From contig NC_077224.1 in assembly GCF_024763615.1 (NCBI RefSeq), positions 64,986,712 to 65,050,711 of the forward strand: 64,000 bases of DNA, read 5' to 3'. The position numbers were made by a program, and so were the translations under genes. A model generated the notes under the pieces. It was not told the origin of the DNA, did not search any database, and saw only the letters and a program-made list of their open reading frames with translations. The DNA is from Phlebotomus papatasi. Taxonomy: Eukaryota > Arthropoda > Insecta > Diptera > Psychodidae. Positions 34,001 to 43,420 of the stretch are shown in pieces (within the stretch, counting starts at the first letter, position 1; each line of letters begins with the position of its first letter).

Positions 34001-34869
34001 AACAAGAAAAAAAATTGGTACTATTCTCAGGGGGCCCTACATAATGAGACAAGAATGTTTTTCTTCGACGACCATATGATCGGACGCTGTTTAGAGGTAA
34101 CTTAACGGTCCTCTCTGTAGTGTAAAATCAGAAAGTTGTTCTACGTAAACGGTCGTTCAGCTACATCTAAACAGCGTTTGATTAAATAGTTTTCGACGAA
34201 AAACTTTCTTGTCTTATGTAGAGCACCCTGACAATAGTGCCACTTTTTTCTTTTTGAAACACCCTAGAATAAATTTTTTAAGAATGTTTTATTAGATTTT
34301 CCTTTAGAAAATGCGAAGTTATTCATAAAATCCTAAATTGTTAAATTAATAAATAGTTATAAGCTCTATAATGTATTTTTTAAATAATTCTTTCATATAT
34401 AAAAGCTCACTGATCTATCTCATTGAACGTCAAAGTTATTTTTTATAAAAATATTTATTTTATTAGACATTAGAAATTATCCTACGCGAAAATTTCCCTC
34501 ACATAAACCGCACTTCCAGAATAATCTTTAATTTTTTTCTAAAGAATGATTAAAAAGTGAAGACTATAAAAACGCCCCTTTATGAAACTGCCCTACTATC
34601 CCCTACGCCCAGTTTTGAAGGTTTGTAAGAACTGGACATAAACTCAATTACTTGGGCAAAAATCTGAGTCCGAGATGGTTGAAATGTGCTTCAATTTTCT
34701 TCGCTGCTGGCCATGCAATGTTATCCAGTTCAATTGTACGATTGCTTTTCGTTGTTCGACAGAAAATGTGTAGAATATCGCCCCTTTCGTCGCACTCACA
34801 AAGACTGCACAAGTCACAATAAGCCGTAGAAATGACGAGTGATATGCACAACAATATCAATTTATTCAT
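15568..34869 (-). CDS. Single-pass leucine-rich-repeat membrane protein, whole gene
   Basis: Four exons (34869-34652, 30231-29743, 19135-18487, 16047-15568) join through GT-AG introns, with split codons that agree (AA|A, TT|G, then phase 0), to give 611 codons. Residues 1-18 are a signal peptide (MNKLILLCISLVISTAYC). A Cys cluster (C-x2-C-x2-C-x-C) follows, as in an LRR N-cap. Then come about ten or more leucine-rich repeats with LxxLxLxxN spacing, interrupted by an acidic stretch (DLDDDTDDSHED). A C-terminal LRR cap has CSCSAQW and two later cysteines. One transmembrane segment follows (about residues 568-591, GIIIGVSCFVVLALMAGG), with a 20-residue basic tail. This predicts a cell-surface adhesion or signalling protein. 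I cannot assign it to a named family; there is no Ig, FN3 or TIR domain. Introns of 4.4, 10.6 and 2.4 kb are full of transposons. Confidence 0.9.
16173..16550. mobile_element. MITE, family B (ACGGYGTTATCACACTT), copy 1
   Basis: ACGGTGTTATCACACTT at the left has its complement AAGTGTGATAACGCCGT at the right, and the arms continue as imperfect pairs for about 170 bp, including GGCCYGCAAAATTTGAT / GCAGGCCAAGTCCACTTCTT. It lies in the last intron of the LRR gene. The copy at 55263 is in the opposite orientation. Confidence 0.85.
16551..17609. other. LRR gene intron DNA, nothing recognised
   Basis: AT-rich, with recurring AGGTTAT words; no coding exon or paired ends found. Confidence 0.4.
17610..18060. 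repeat. Dispersed repeat copy B, split by a MITE
   Basis: The two parts outside the MITE (17610-17667 and 17981-18060) are collinear with the flanks of the LINE at 3325-4335. This copy shows the uninterrupted target of that LINE, and copy A shows the uninterrupted target of this MITE. Confidence 0.75.
17668..17980. mobile_element. MITE with CAGTGCCCGC termini and TA duplication
   Basis: It starts CAGTGCCCGCTTTGTAATCC and ends AGAGCGGGCACTG. TA lies on both sides (17666-17667, 17981-17982), giving a 313-bp element of Tc1/mariner type. Copy A of the host repeat lacks it at the corresponding place, which supports recent movement. Confidence 0.88.
18487..19135 (-). CDS. LRR protein exon 3
   Basis: Acceptor TTGTTTTAG, donor GTAAGA. 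It begins EMLDISQNKIINV, completing the repeat left open by exon 2. It holds at least seven more repeats, with several Asn-X-Ser/Thr sequons (NLTF, NLSL, NHTC). Confidence 0.92.
19800..20740. repeat. Dispersed repeat, family C, copy with internal insertion
   Basis: The outer parts match the element at 23592-24039: TTAACGACGAGACA at the left, then ATGAACGATAGGGRCAAA, GAGTATTGTAGTTT and TTTATGGGACACCGGTGTT at the right. About 400 bp (19880-20300) are extra, including a block shared with 45540-45760. It lies in the 10.6-kb LRR gene intron. Confidence 0.65.
21082..21332. mobile_element. MITE, family D (CACTGAGAAAAA), copy 1
   Basis: TA-CACTGAGAAAAAATGGAG at the left and CTCTCAGTG-TA at the right; the interior is low-complexity and partly palindromic (TTTTACAC / GTGTAAAA). 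The copy at 62387-62645 is the same element in reverse orientation. Confidence 0.85.
22626..22788. mobile_element. Short MITE, CTCCGTAAAGGCC termini
   Basis: CCTCCGTAAAGGCCTTTACACAT pairs with ATGTGTAGAGGCCTTAACGGAG at the other end, as a 163-bp imperfect palindrome with no coding capacity. Confidence 0.75.
23220..23290. repeat. Fragment of the AAAGCTCTGGAA foldback family
   Basis: CCACTGATGAAGGCTTGGAG followed by GAGCCGAAAGCTCTGGAAAA matches the arms of the foldbacks at 37241-37747 and 61590-61975. Only one arm is visible here. Confidence 0.6.
23549..24236. mobile_element. Outer inverted-repeat element, TTAACCCTAAACCTAC termini
   Basis: The left end TTTAACCCTAAACCTAC pairs with GTAGGTTTAGTGTTAAG at the right. 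It encloses the family C element at 23592-24039, so two transposon generations are stacked. Confidence 0.6.
23592..24039. mobile_element. Family C inverted-repeat element, complete copy
   Basis: It is bounded by TTTAACCCTTTAACGACG and CGTCCTTAAAGGGTTAAA, 448 bp. The inner right part carries GGGACACCGGTGTTCC, a perfect palindrome present in all family C copies. Confidence 0.7.
24240..25143. other. LRR gene intron DNA, nothing recognised
   Basis: AT-rich; no element ends or exons found. Confidence 0.4.
25700..26580. repeat. Diverged tandem units of about 290-300 bp
   Basis: AAATTTTAGTATGTTRTAG recurs at about 25750, 26050 and 26338. Each time it is followed by a GAGCTATAAGGGGTCAAAG-like block and a CTCCGGTTCTAA-like block. 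Units have drifted far apart, and none carries an open frame. Confidence 0.65.
27002..28431. mobile_element. Tc1-like foldback: two 3' transposon ends head to head
   Basis: The arms 27004-27683 and 27750-28429 are near-perfect inverted copies of about 680 bp around a 66-bp spacer, with TA outside both ends. The outer tips CACTAACGGCCAAAAC resemble Tc1 family termini. Each arm holds the C-terminal transposase coding end: on the right arm, a frame with NRMPRICEALIKAKGKFFEE then a stop, after ETLQDVWAKFLQTF in a neighbouring frame. The DDE catalytic core is missing. Even the spacer has short complementary pieces (GGTCTAGAAAAT / ATTTTCTAGACC). Confidence 0.9.
29298..29742. other. LRR gene intron DNA next to exon 2, nothing recognised
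   Basis: AT-rich intron sequence, no repeat ends found. Confidence 0.4.
29743..30231 (-). CDS. LRR protein exon 2
   Basis: Acceptor TCATTTCAG, donor GTAAGT. It carries LRRs with LERFSLANNQITEIP, LKHLNLSNNVLEDV, LQSLDLSHNKFRKV and VERLNLEGNLIFDI, followed by an Asp/Glu-rich insert and another repeat (IKELNLAKNNFAVI). Confidence 0.92.
30480..30697. mobile_element. MITE with CATGCTTCGTACGATC arms
   Basis: GCCCATGCTTCGTACGATC at the left pairs with GATCGTACGAAGCATGGC at the right, and the arms continue through TAATGACTARATTTTCC. The length is about 218 bp, and the right tip reads TCCCCTA. Confidence 0.75.
31043..31232. mobile_element. MITE family A, left part, interrupted by a 2.1-kb element
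   Basis: It starts ATGGTGCCATTCTATTGAAA and follows family A through the palindromic centre (GGTTTCTGTC / GACAGAAACC), then stops at GTCGATTAT where the CCCAGCGAGCAC element begins. The continuation (GTAGAAGCACTTGAAAGCAG) reappears at 33341-33361. Confidence 0.75.
31233..33338. mobile_element. 2.1-kb inverted-repeat element, CCCAGCGAGCAC termini
   Basis: CCCAGCGAGCAC at 31233 and GTGCTCGCTGGG ending at 33338 are exact complements. Shared sub-terminal TTAGCA and CAGCTGA words lie further in. It is inserted into a family A MITE, with AT on both sides as the only visible duplication. The interior is very AT-rich, and its longest frame is about 91 codons with no recognisable domain. Confidence 0.75.
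33362..33606. mobile_element. MITE family A, third copy
   Basis: It begins ATGGTGCTAAAAAAATATG and ends TTGGATTACTACCAT, 245 bp, the same length as the copy at 468-712. It abuts the tail of the interrupted copy, so two copies are joined directly. Confidence 0.8.
33991..34265. mobile_element. Long-armed palindromic MITE (AGGGTTTTTCAACAAG)
   Basis: The arms pair over most of the 275 bp: AGGGTTTTTC / GAAACACCCT, GACAAGAATGTTTTTCTTCG / CGACGAAAAACTTTCTTGTC, GACGCTGTTTAGA / TCTAAACAGCGT. TA borders the GGGT/ACCC ends. The transcript would form a long hairpin. Confidence 0.85.
34652..34869 (-). CDS. LRR protein exon 1 (signal peptide, N-cap)
   Basis: The start ATG at 34869 is immediately followed by a hydrophobic leader. 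A longer in-frame start at 34947 would bury the leader behind 26 polar residues and is rejected. It ends GLRFLP plus AA of a split Lys codon at donor GTAATT, a weak donor. Confidence 0.85.
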
Positions 34870-35444
34870 TATGTAATTGTGAGCTTCACACGGCGAATTG
34901 CCCACTGATTTATCAAGCGGATGCCTTTCAACTGAAGCCCGAGGCAACGATGCGATTTTTACTCACCTCATGGGAAATTACGAATAAAATTACAACAAAA
35001 AGCCGATAGATAAAAACTTGTGCTCTCGTCAATGCGCAAAACTGATAAGATACCTTCATATCAAAGTGATATAGAATGATCTAAATTTCATATGCATTGA
35101 TTGCTGTCCGTTCAACTCGAACTTTGGCCACTAAAGTGCCTTCTTTGCGCGCGATTTAACAGCAATAACGAAACTTCAAGTAAACTTTTACAAAATGTTT
35201 ATTTCTCAAACTGTATCAACCTCATTCGATCCACGACAGATTTTTATTCAAATTCAGTGTCTCGTTTCCACATTAGCAAGGCCAAGAGCAGCTTTAGTGT
35301 AAGCTCATACACAAACACACGAGATTCCATGGGAAATTCCCGGGAAAATGTTTTTCATAATGTTAGGGGTTTGTCATTTTCTTGATAGGGTACAAAACAT
35401 TAATTACACTGGAATACGCTAATACTTTAATACTACATTGATAT
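34870..35444. promoter_or_regulatory. Region upstream of the LRR gene start
   Basis: It must hold the 5' UTR or a further non-coding exon of the LRR gene. No TATA box, initiator or repeat end could be singled out. It is less AT-rich than the surrounding DNA between 35100 and 35350. Confidence 0.35.
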
Positions 35445-35810
35445 ACAGTAGTGGCCAAAATAATAGAATCATCTCCACAATTTTTCCTTTAGCATTTTTG
35501 GTTATTCCAATTCGTTGAAATAATTTTGATATAGAAATGTGCAAATAATTACCTTACGTCAGATAAGTATTGTTTTGGCCGCTAGAGGTCTCTATTTTTC
35601 ACAGAATAAATCAATAGTGAAATTTGGTTTGAACAACACGATAGGACCACTTTCATTTAAATTAAAGAATGTGGTCTATAAATGAAAAAAAGTTTAAATA
35701 AAACCATATTTAGAAACCATAAATGACAGTTTTCCATTTTTTTGGCCGAGCTGAATTTCACTATATTGACGTATTCTGGATAAAATAGAGACCTCTAGCG
35801 GACAAAACAA
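35445..35810. mobile_element. Tc1-type termini and foldback cluster
   Basis: CAGTAGTGGCCAAAATAATA at 35447 is a typical Tc1-family tip. TTTTGGCCGCTA at 35573-35586 is its inverted partner, giving a unit of about 140 bp. GCTAGAGGTCTCTATTTT (35583) and AAAATAGAGACCTCTAGC (35784) form a second inverted pair about 200 bp apart. No transposase is present. Confidence 0.7.
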
Positions 35811-37228
35811 CCTTTATTCTGAGATTATAATAATTTGAAGTTTTCTACTGCAGAATTATATCAAAAAATTGGCAAAAATACAAAAGTTAAAGAAATATAA
35901 GATTTGTAAAGGATTTGTTTGATTTTGGAAGTCAAAGCGAAAATGGCACATATACTATGCTTTAGCTATAGGATATGTACCATATTTGCTCTAAGTTCCA
36001 CATATTACGTTATGAATCAGGAGACAAGTCTGCCTGATTATTATGGGTGCCGATAAAACGATCAAAGAAACCGATTGATGCCGATCTGTCACTCACGGTT
36101 CACTCGCTGATCATACTTATACACACCTTGTAATGAAAACATAGTAATTAATCTAAAAATTATGTTAAAAAAAAAATAAAACCATGAAACACATATACTA
36201 ATCATATAAAATTCATTATAAAAATTCTTTGGGAAAATTGATACACTTTTGACAATTTTTCTAAATAAACTTTTTCAAAAAGTAATAAAATATTTACTAA
36301 GGAAACTTGGAGCGAAATATGACAATCGGACACTTTTCAATATCTTGCAAAATTAAAGAAACTGGTGCATTATAAACTATCTAAAACTTGCAAAACTTTA
36401 ACGAACGCGAGCAAGAAATATGAATACATTAATTCATCTCATTAAAATATTATCTTTGCTGTATGTAAATTTTGACCAATTTATTTTTAAAGTGTTTAAA
36501 AAAGATACAAACTTACCTCATGTTTGCCAATTTAGTATTTTTAATGACTTCTATAAAATAAACTTTTATAAAATGACTTGAAAAGATTGTCTTTGAGATC
36601 GAGGAATATATTCTTCGGCAGAGTTGGTAGGGATCTTGCAAATCATCGGGAGATCGTGAAAAAGTAAAATGTCCTTTTTAATCTCATCGCATAGCCTGAT
36701 TGGCTAGGTCCCTGTAAAGCTTTGATTCCTTTCAAACTACAGCTACTTTGAGCTGTAGGATTACATTGATATAAGAATTTTCTATACTTATGAAAATTAA
36801 GTACATTAAGGGTAATTGGGGCAGCTTTGAACATTGGTTTTTTCTCCTCTTTTTTTTTTTAATGAAACTGGACCTTTCAATGATAAAATTCAGCTTCGCA
36901 AATTAATAGGGAAAATAAACTACATTATAGAGAAAGAAAGCTCCATTTCAAAGATTTTCCAATTTAAAATTGTCCACTTTCCTTAGACCAAAATCTCATT
37001 TATGAAATTAAAAGATTCAGTAATAATAATTGAACTGAATTGAATTAATTTTTGTTTTTAAAATTTTGAAGTATTGATTCATTTAATAATTTTCTTTATA
37101 ATTTATCAGAATTATTTCACTTTAAAATTTTTAGCAATGTTCACAGTAACTATTCTTTATTTTCGTTCAAATGAAGTAAGTATTATCTGAATATTGCATG
37201 GTGTACCAATTTATCGAATAATTAGTTT
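35811..37228. other. Intergenic DNA, nothing recognised
   Basis: AT-rich intergenic sequence between the LRR and receptor genes, no exons or element ends found. Confidence 0.4.
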
Positions 37229-37759
37229 AAAATAATTATGTGGTAGGTGAAACCGACGCTGAGACTTCTATTCTGCTGTTTCAGGACAAAATTTTTCTTC
37301 CGCTGAGCGTCGGTGAGGTGGTTTAATCCAAAATTAAAACACTCAAGGTTCCAGAGCTTTCGACATTATATCGTGTCTTCTTCAGTGGTTCTTGGTTAGT
37401 CTATTATCTTGGATATTTTGTACTATTTTTGTCTAAATTTACACTGGTCAGGATTGGTACTACTTGGAGGAGTACCAAGCCGTTTTGCAGAGAAAAAAGA
37501 CAGAAAAATTGTTAGTGATAATTTTTGTGATTATTTCATTAATAGCTCCCAACTGTTGTTTCCAATCTGATCAGTGTAAATTGAGACAAATATAGTGACA
37601 ATATCCAAGATAATAGACTAACCAAGACCCACTGAAGAAGAAACGATATAGTGTCGAGAGCTCTGGAACCTTGAGTGTTTTAATTTAGGATTAAATCACC
37701 TCATCGACGCTCATCGGAAGGACAATTTTGTCCTGAAACAGCAGAATAAAATAATTATG
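37229..37759. mobile_element. 507-bp foldback element with 12-bp direct repeats
   Basis: AAAATAATTATG occurs at 37229-37240 and 37748-37759, exactly flanking a unit with long inverted arms. In the arms, ATTCTGCTGTTTCAGGAC pairs with GTCCTGAAACAGCAGAAT, GGTTCCAGAGCTTTCGAC with a GTCGAGAGCTCTGGAACC block, and TAGTCTATTATCTTGGATAT with ATATCCAAGATAATAGACTA. The left arm has 29 bp extra at its tip. The arms share the AAAGCTCTGG / GAAGAAG motif with 23220 and 61590. Confidence 0.82.
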
Positions 37760-40700
37760 ATAGCATTTATTAATAAATAAATTTAAAAAGAAATTAGTTA
37801 TTTAATGGAATGAGAGCACGGTAAGGAATCTCCACGCGTATTTAGTGCTAATATTTAGAACTAAATCGGTGCTTTTGGACAATCCCTTGGGACTGACTAA
37901 TACCATGAGACTTCTCGACTCGATTAATAATGATAATGGAATTACTGGGTAATTATCATTATTATGGAATAAAATATAATGGTCCACATACAACTTCCTA
38001 ATTTTCCCATAGCCAATATTTTATTACTACTATTAATTTCACTACATAACTTAATATTTTTCATTTTTATTTACGACTTTTACCAAAATACTTACCAATT
38101 CAGTCAATTAATAAATCAAATAAATTATTAAAACTTACTATTCCACTTATTCATTCTGAATCCAATGTTCAAAATCTTAAAGATTTGAAGTTTCAATAAA
38201 CTTGTCTACCAATCTTATCGATGACATCCCCTTTTCACTGAGATGTTTTTTTGCATTGAAAGGAAACCGAATTTGGAATTAATTCACTTTTTCAAACCTC
38301 TTCCTGACGATGATTGATTAATATTCGTGAGCGGAATTAAAAAAAAATAAAACCGATGAAATTCGTTTAATGAATTATCAATTTTATTAAAGTTCTTCTT
38401 CATTCTCAAATAACATTTTACAAACATGTTCAAAACACAAAATATTTTTCATCATCTTCAAATTGCATTACAATAAATGTAACATTTCAAAATTATACCG
38501 TATTTCATTTTTTTTATTCGCTGTGTTCAGCACTTTTTATTTTAGTAAAATGTTTCACAAGAAATCTTTTGCACTGCATTAGTTTGTGTGTAATTCTGTT
38601 ATACTTTTTTTTATACCAAGTGTGTAAGTTCTCAACAAAATTGGTGTCGTTCAGTGCATTGAGAGTTGTTGGTTGTTTTTTTTTTTCTTTTACGAGGGGA
38701 ACAACATAAAAACATTAAACAGATAAAATTGCTCTCTCACTTGCTCATATAATTAGCTATTAAATTTGTTTTTTTTTTCGAACTAAAGTATCACCTAAGT
38801 TCTTCGTGTGGTAAAATCGTGTAACGTCATTTTGAAAGCATTTTGAGTTCATTTCTTGCTGATTTGCAAATTTTTATGTTTAATATGTTTAATGTAAATG
38901 TATGTAACAATAAATTCAATCATGAACACTTTCAACTTTTTTTTCTTTATTACGTGTTATACTTGTTTTTTTTTTAAATAACTTGTTCTCTCTTTTTATT
39001 ATATTTTATTTAGATATATTTGCTTTACTCTCTTTTTGGCAATGTACATTAGCCAATATTTATTTTTAATCGTCAATCATCCCCTTTTTTTGTTTAAATA
39101 TTTTATTATTAAAATTTAAGAATTAGTCAATTTACTGATTATTCATTTCTTTCATGTGTAACTTTTTGAAGGTATGTTAGCGAAGGTAGTAATCTATTTT
39201 TTTCGCGGGAATTGGGTGAAGAAGGTGATTAAAATGTGTAAATGTGTGTGAAAAGTGTGTAAAGTTGTATAGTTAGTGATAATAGAGAATTCTAGTTTAG
39301 TTATGGGATCATTACGTGAAAGGTTTTTGAAGCTTAGTATATTTTTCGTTTTGTTTTCAAAAATTCTTTAATTTTACTTTATAATAAAAAGTTAAGAAAC
39401 CTCAATTCGGGATCAGTTATTTTGTAATACGTTTTTTTTTTTCTTAATAAAATTTCCAAATACTGAGAATTTTTTCTTTAACTATATTTGTAAAAATAAC
39501 GAAAATACCCATGAAATTATCGTTAAGTTCGTTGTTGCAACAAAAATGTCATTAGTTTTTTTTCTGGAAATAGTTTTATTCATACTTTTCTTTAAATAGT
39601 GTTCTATAGGATTTTATTTTATTAAGGTATTGCATTGAGTATTTGATAGTCCTTTAGTTTAGTTTGCATTTTGTAACAAAAAAATCAAACTTGACGAAAG
39701 AATTAACGAACATTGCGTTTGGAATAAAAAGAGAAATCTATGCTTTCGCTAAATTTCAATCAAAAATTTTAGATTAGTAAAATAAATTTAAAAAAAACAA
39801 TAATTTGGTAACTTTAATTTCAAAATAAATGAACCTAGAGAATAAATGAAAATAGAATATATTCTATCTTTCGTTAAATGATGGTTATCATCTTAGGAAG
39901 ACCGTAGTATATTTTTATTTCTTTTCTTTCATTTGAATTATAATTAGGAATTCGGTAATATGTTTATAGAAAATGTTAGTCAGCCACCTAAATAGGGTAT
40001 TTTTTGACAAATTTAGTTATACGGTGTAAATATTAGGGTGTGTATAATACTTTATAAATATACTTTATTACCTCGAATATTGAAGTAAATTTACAGTATC
40101 TTCATTTTGTTTTAATTATAAATTTACCATTTCACTAATTTATTATGCTCTTTTCGTTTTATTAAATCTTACGATTAATGTTAATCTACTTAGTATTAAA
40201 TCTTTTTTTTTATACAGATTTAGAACTACGATTTTTTTTTATTTTAGTTTTTAATGATATTTTTAATTTATGTTTATGATATAATATTTATTTACTTGCA
40301 ATTTACTCATGATGTTTTATTTAATTTATATATAGTTTTTTTTAATTACTTTGATACTGTAAACTTCATTCAATATGTTCGTTTCTTAATTTAAAAGTTC
40401 TTTTTTTTAATTGCTGGATATTAACGGTGATGCTGTTTTTTTTAATTGTTAGAAGTTTTTTTTTGAAATGTTCTTTTTAAGAAGAATTCTTTTAAATGAT
40501 TTTCATTTGGTTTTGACAAAAAATAAATTGTGTCCATGCTGATGATGTGTAGAAGGTTTATGAAATGAAAACTTTTAAATAAATTATAAGTATTATCGCA
40601 ATCGTGCCTCTTTTCATATTTATTTTATCCTCACATTTTTTTAGTTATTGTGTAATTTTTTTCTGTGGATAATTATTTTTCTAATAAAATCAACAAGTTT

Positions 40701-41809
40701 TTTGCGATTTTGTTTTATTCATTGTTTTAACAATCATTTTTAATGCATCTTTTTTTCTTCACCATTATAAAAAGTCATATCACAGCATTTACGTGACGTA
40801 ACAATATGAATTATCTTCTAAATTTCTTCTCATTTCTTTTTGTATAATATATGAATAATCGTTTTTTCTCTATTTCTTATTTACTTTCACTTCTTTCTGT
40901 TTTTTCTTCCATCACTATAAAATATTACGCTCTATCACTAAATTTGTAATATTAAACTATTATTGGTAGTTCTTTCATTATTGTATCATTTTTTTTCTTC
41001 ATTTGCATCTCACTGAATTAACTCTTTCACTTTCTCATTGTGTGCGTCAAGGGTAATTTTTTTCTGTAAGTAAATTGTTCTGTACATTTTGATATTGTTA
41101 CCACAATGTTTTGCACGTTCAAATTTCTCCTCAGGCTCACATAACTTTTTCTATATGCTCTACTGTTCTATTTTGTGGTATTTCATTTCCTCTTTGACTG
41201 CATTCCATTTGGAAGTTTAACTCCCATAAATTGTTTAAGTTTACCTCAAATTTTGATGGCCTATATCACGTGAATTTTATACATTTTTTTCACATTTCTT
41301 TTTTATTTGAACAAAATTAATTTGTTCTTATTGCTCATGTCGACAAAATCATTGTAATTTCCATTAAAAATCAATTTTTAAGCATTCTAAAAATACATGG
41401 CAATCATAAAATGTCATTGCATTGTTCTAATATTACTCAAAAAATATATAATAAAATAAATATTCCGAATATTAAATTCTGGAAAACACTGTGTGAGTTA
41501 CATGAAAGTCTAATAAGAAGAAAAATAATAATTCCTTAATTGAATTTTCGTTAAAATTATGAATTAAAAAATCTGAAACATGTATAAGCTCAATTTAAGC
41601 GGACTATATACCATTCGAATCTCTAACTATGATATTTTAAAGTATTTTCTCTATCAAATTTCCTATTGAATTTAATAAGACGTTTACCTGAAAATTTTAC
41701 TTCTTTCCCAAAATATTTGCAAACTTATCTTGTAGCCTTAAGCATTATCCACATGGAATTAAATATTTAGTCCATTCAAATATTTTAGTTCCTTTGAGTC
41801 AAGGAGTTG
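37760..41809. other. Strongly T-rich (plus strand) DNA downstream of the receptor gene
   Basis: From about 38380 the plus strand is very T-rich, with many T runs of 7-10; the minus strand is correspondingly A-rich. It lies downstream of the receptor stop codon, so part could be a long 3' UTR, but no poly(A) site can be chosen by eye. A small perfect hairpin (TAATAATGATAAT and its complement) sits near 37926-37954. Confidence 0.45.
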
Positions 41810-43420
41810 CTCATTTAAATACTTCATTAAAATAGAATTCTGGATTTCGAATACCCTTCAAGTATTTTGGGCATTTTTGGGATTCGCGAATACTCTCCAA
41901 GTAGTTTTAAGAGATTCTAGGGCTTCGCGAATACTTTTAAAGTGTTCTTGGGATTCGCAAATAATTTTTGAATATTCTTGGGATTTTCGAATTATGGGAA
42001 TACTTTCAAGTATTCATGGAATGCACAAATACTATCTTGGAATTATCGGATTTCACGAATATTTTTAAAATATTCTTGAATACTTTTAAAGCATTCTTGG
42101 GATTCGCAAATACTCTCTTGGAATTGTCGGGTTTCGCAAATAATTTTTAAAGTATTCTTGGGATTCGCAAATAATTTTTAAATATTCTTGGAATTCATTA
42201 TTTACGGGAATACTTTTCAAGTATTTGTTGGATGCGTAAATATTCTCTTGGAATTTTCGGATTTCACGAATATTTTTAAAATATTCTTGAATATTCTTGT
42301 ATACTTTTAAAGTATTCTTGAGATTCGCAAATATTCTCTTGGAATTGTCGGGTTTCACGAATAATTTTTAAAGTATTCTTGGGATTCGCAAATATTTTTC
42401 AATATTCTTGTAATTCTTGAATTACGGGAATACTTTTCAAGTATTCATTGGATGCGTAAATACTCTCTTGGAATTATCGAATTTCACGAATACTTTTAAA
42501 ATATTCTCGATTATTCTTGTACACTTTTAAAGTATTCTTGGGATTCGCAAATAGTCTCTTGGAATTGTAGGGTTTCGCGAAGAATTTTTAAAGTATTCTT
42601 GGGATTCGCAAATAATTTTTAAATATTCTTGGAATTCATTATTTACGGGAATACTTTTCAAGTATTCATTGGATGCGTAAATACTCTCTTGGAATTATCG
42701 GATTTCACGAATACTTTTAAAATATTCTTGAATATTCTTGTATATTTTTAAAGTATTCTTGGGATTGGCAAATAGTCTCTTGGAATTGTCGTGTTTCGCG
42801 AATTATTTTTAAATATTTTTTGGGATTCGCAAATACTCCCTTGGCATTATTGAGTTTCGCAAATAACTTTTAAATATTATTGGGATTCTCGAGTTACGGG
42901 AATACTTTTCAAGAATTTTTGAGATTTACAAATACTTTTTAAATGTTGTGGAATTCGCAAATACTTTTTTATGTTCTCAGGTTTGGCGAATGGTTTTGAA
43001 GCTTTCTTGGGATTCGCGAATACTTCAGAAATATTCCTAGTATTCGCAAATGTTGTTTTAACGCTCTTGGGATTTGCAGATACTTTCTTGGGATTCTTCT
43101 ATTTTACGAATACTTTTGAAGTGTTTATGGGATTCACTAAAAAATTTCCAGTATTCTTGAATTACACGAATTGGGATTCTCAGGTCTCGGGAATAAATTC
43201 TCACGATTCTCGGGTTTCCTCGGTTTCCGAATACTTTTGAATCTTGAATTTAACGAATACGTTCTTTATTCTTCAGGCTGTGGGAATATTTTTTTTTTAG
43301 AATTTTTTAGTTATCCAAATACTTTTAATGTATTCGATTTGATGTTTCGCGTAACCCTTGGAAATCCCGGGTTTCCGGGCAAATACTTTCTTGTGATTCG
43401 TATTCTATTCATGATTAGCT
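41810..43420. repeat. Hierarchical tandem array (about 30-bp units within 210-250-bp units)
   Basis: Variants of TTTTAAAGTATTCTTGGGAT followed by TCGCAAATA repeat dozens of times. A longer unit marked by TACGGGAATACTTTTCAAG recurs at about 41990, 42212, 42424, 42644 and 42895, so there is a second-order period of about 210-250 bp. The ends are more diverged than the middle. There are no unique spacers and no coding signal. Confidence 0.9.

Noticed and set aside
34870..34947. Longer N-terminus for the LRR protein starting at 34947
   Set aside because: The 26 extra residues are polar and would mask the signal peptide that starts at 34869.
41810..43420. CRISPR-like regularly spaced repeats
   Set aside because: Repeats are contiguous and diverged, with no unique spacers, in a eukaryotic genome. 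It is an ordinary satellite-type array.
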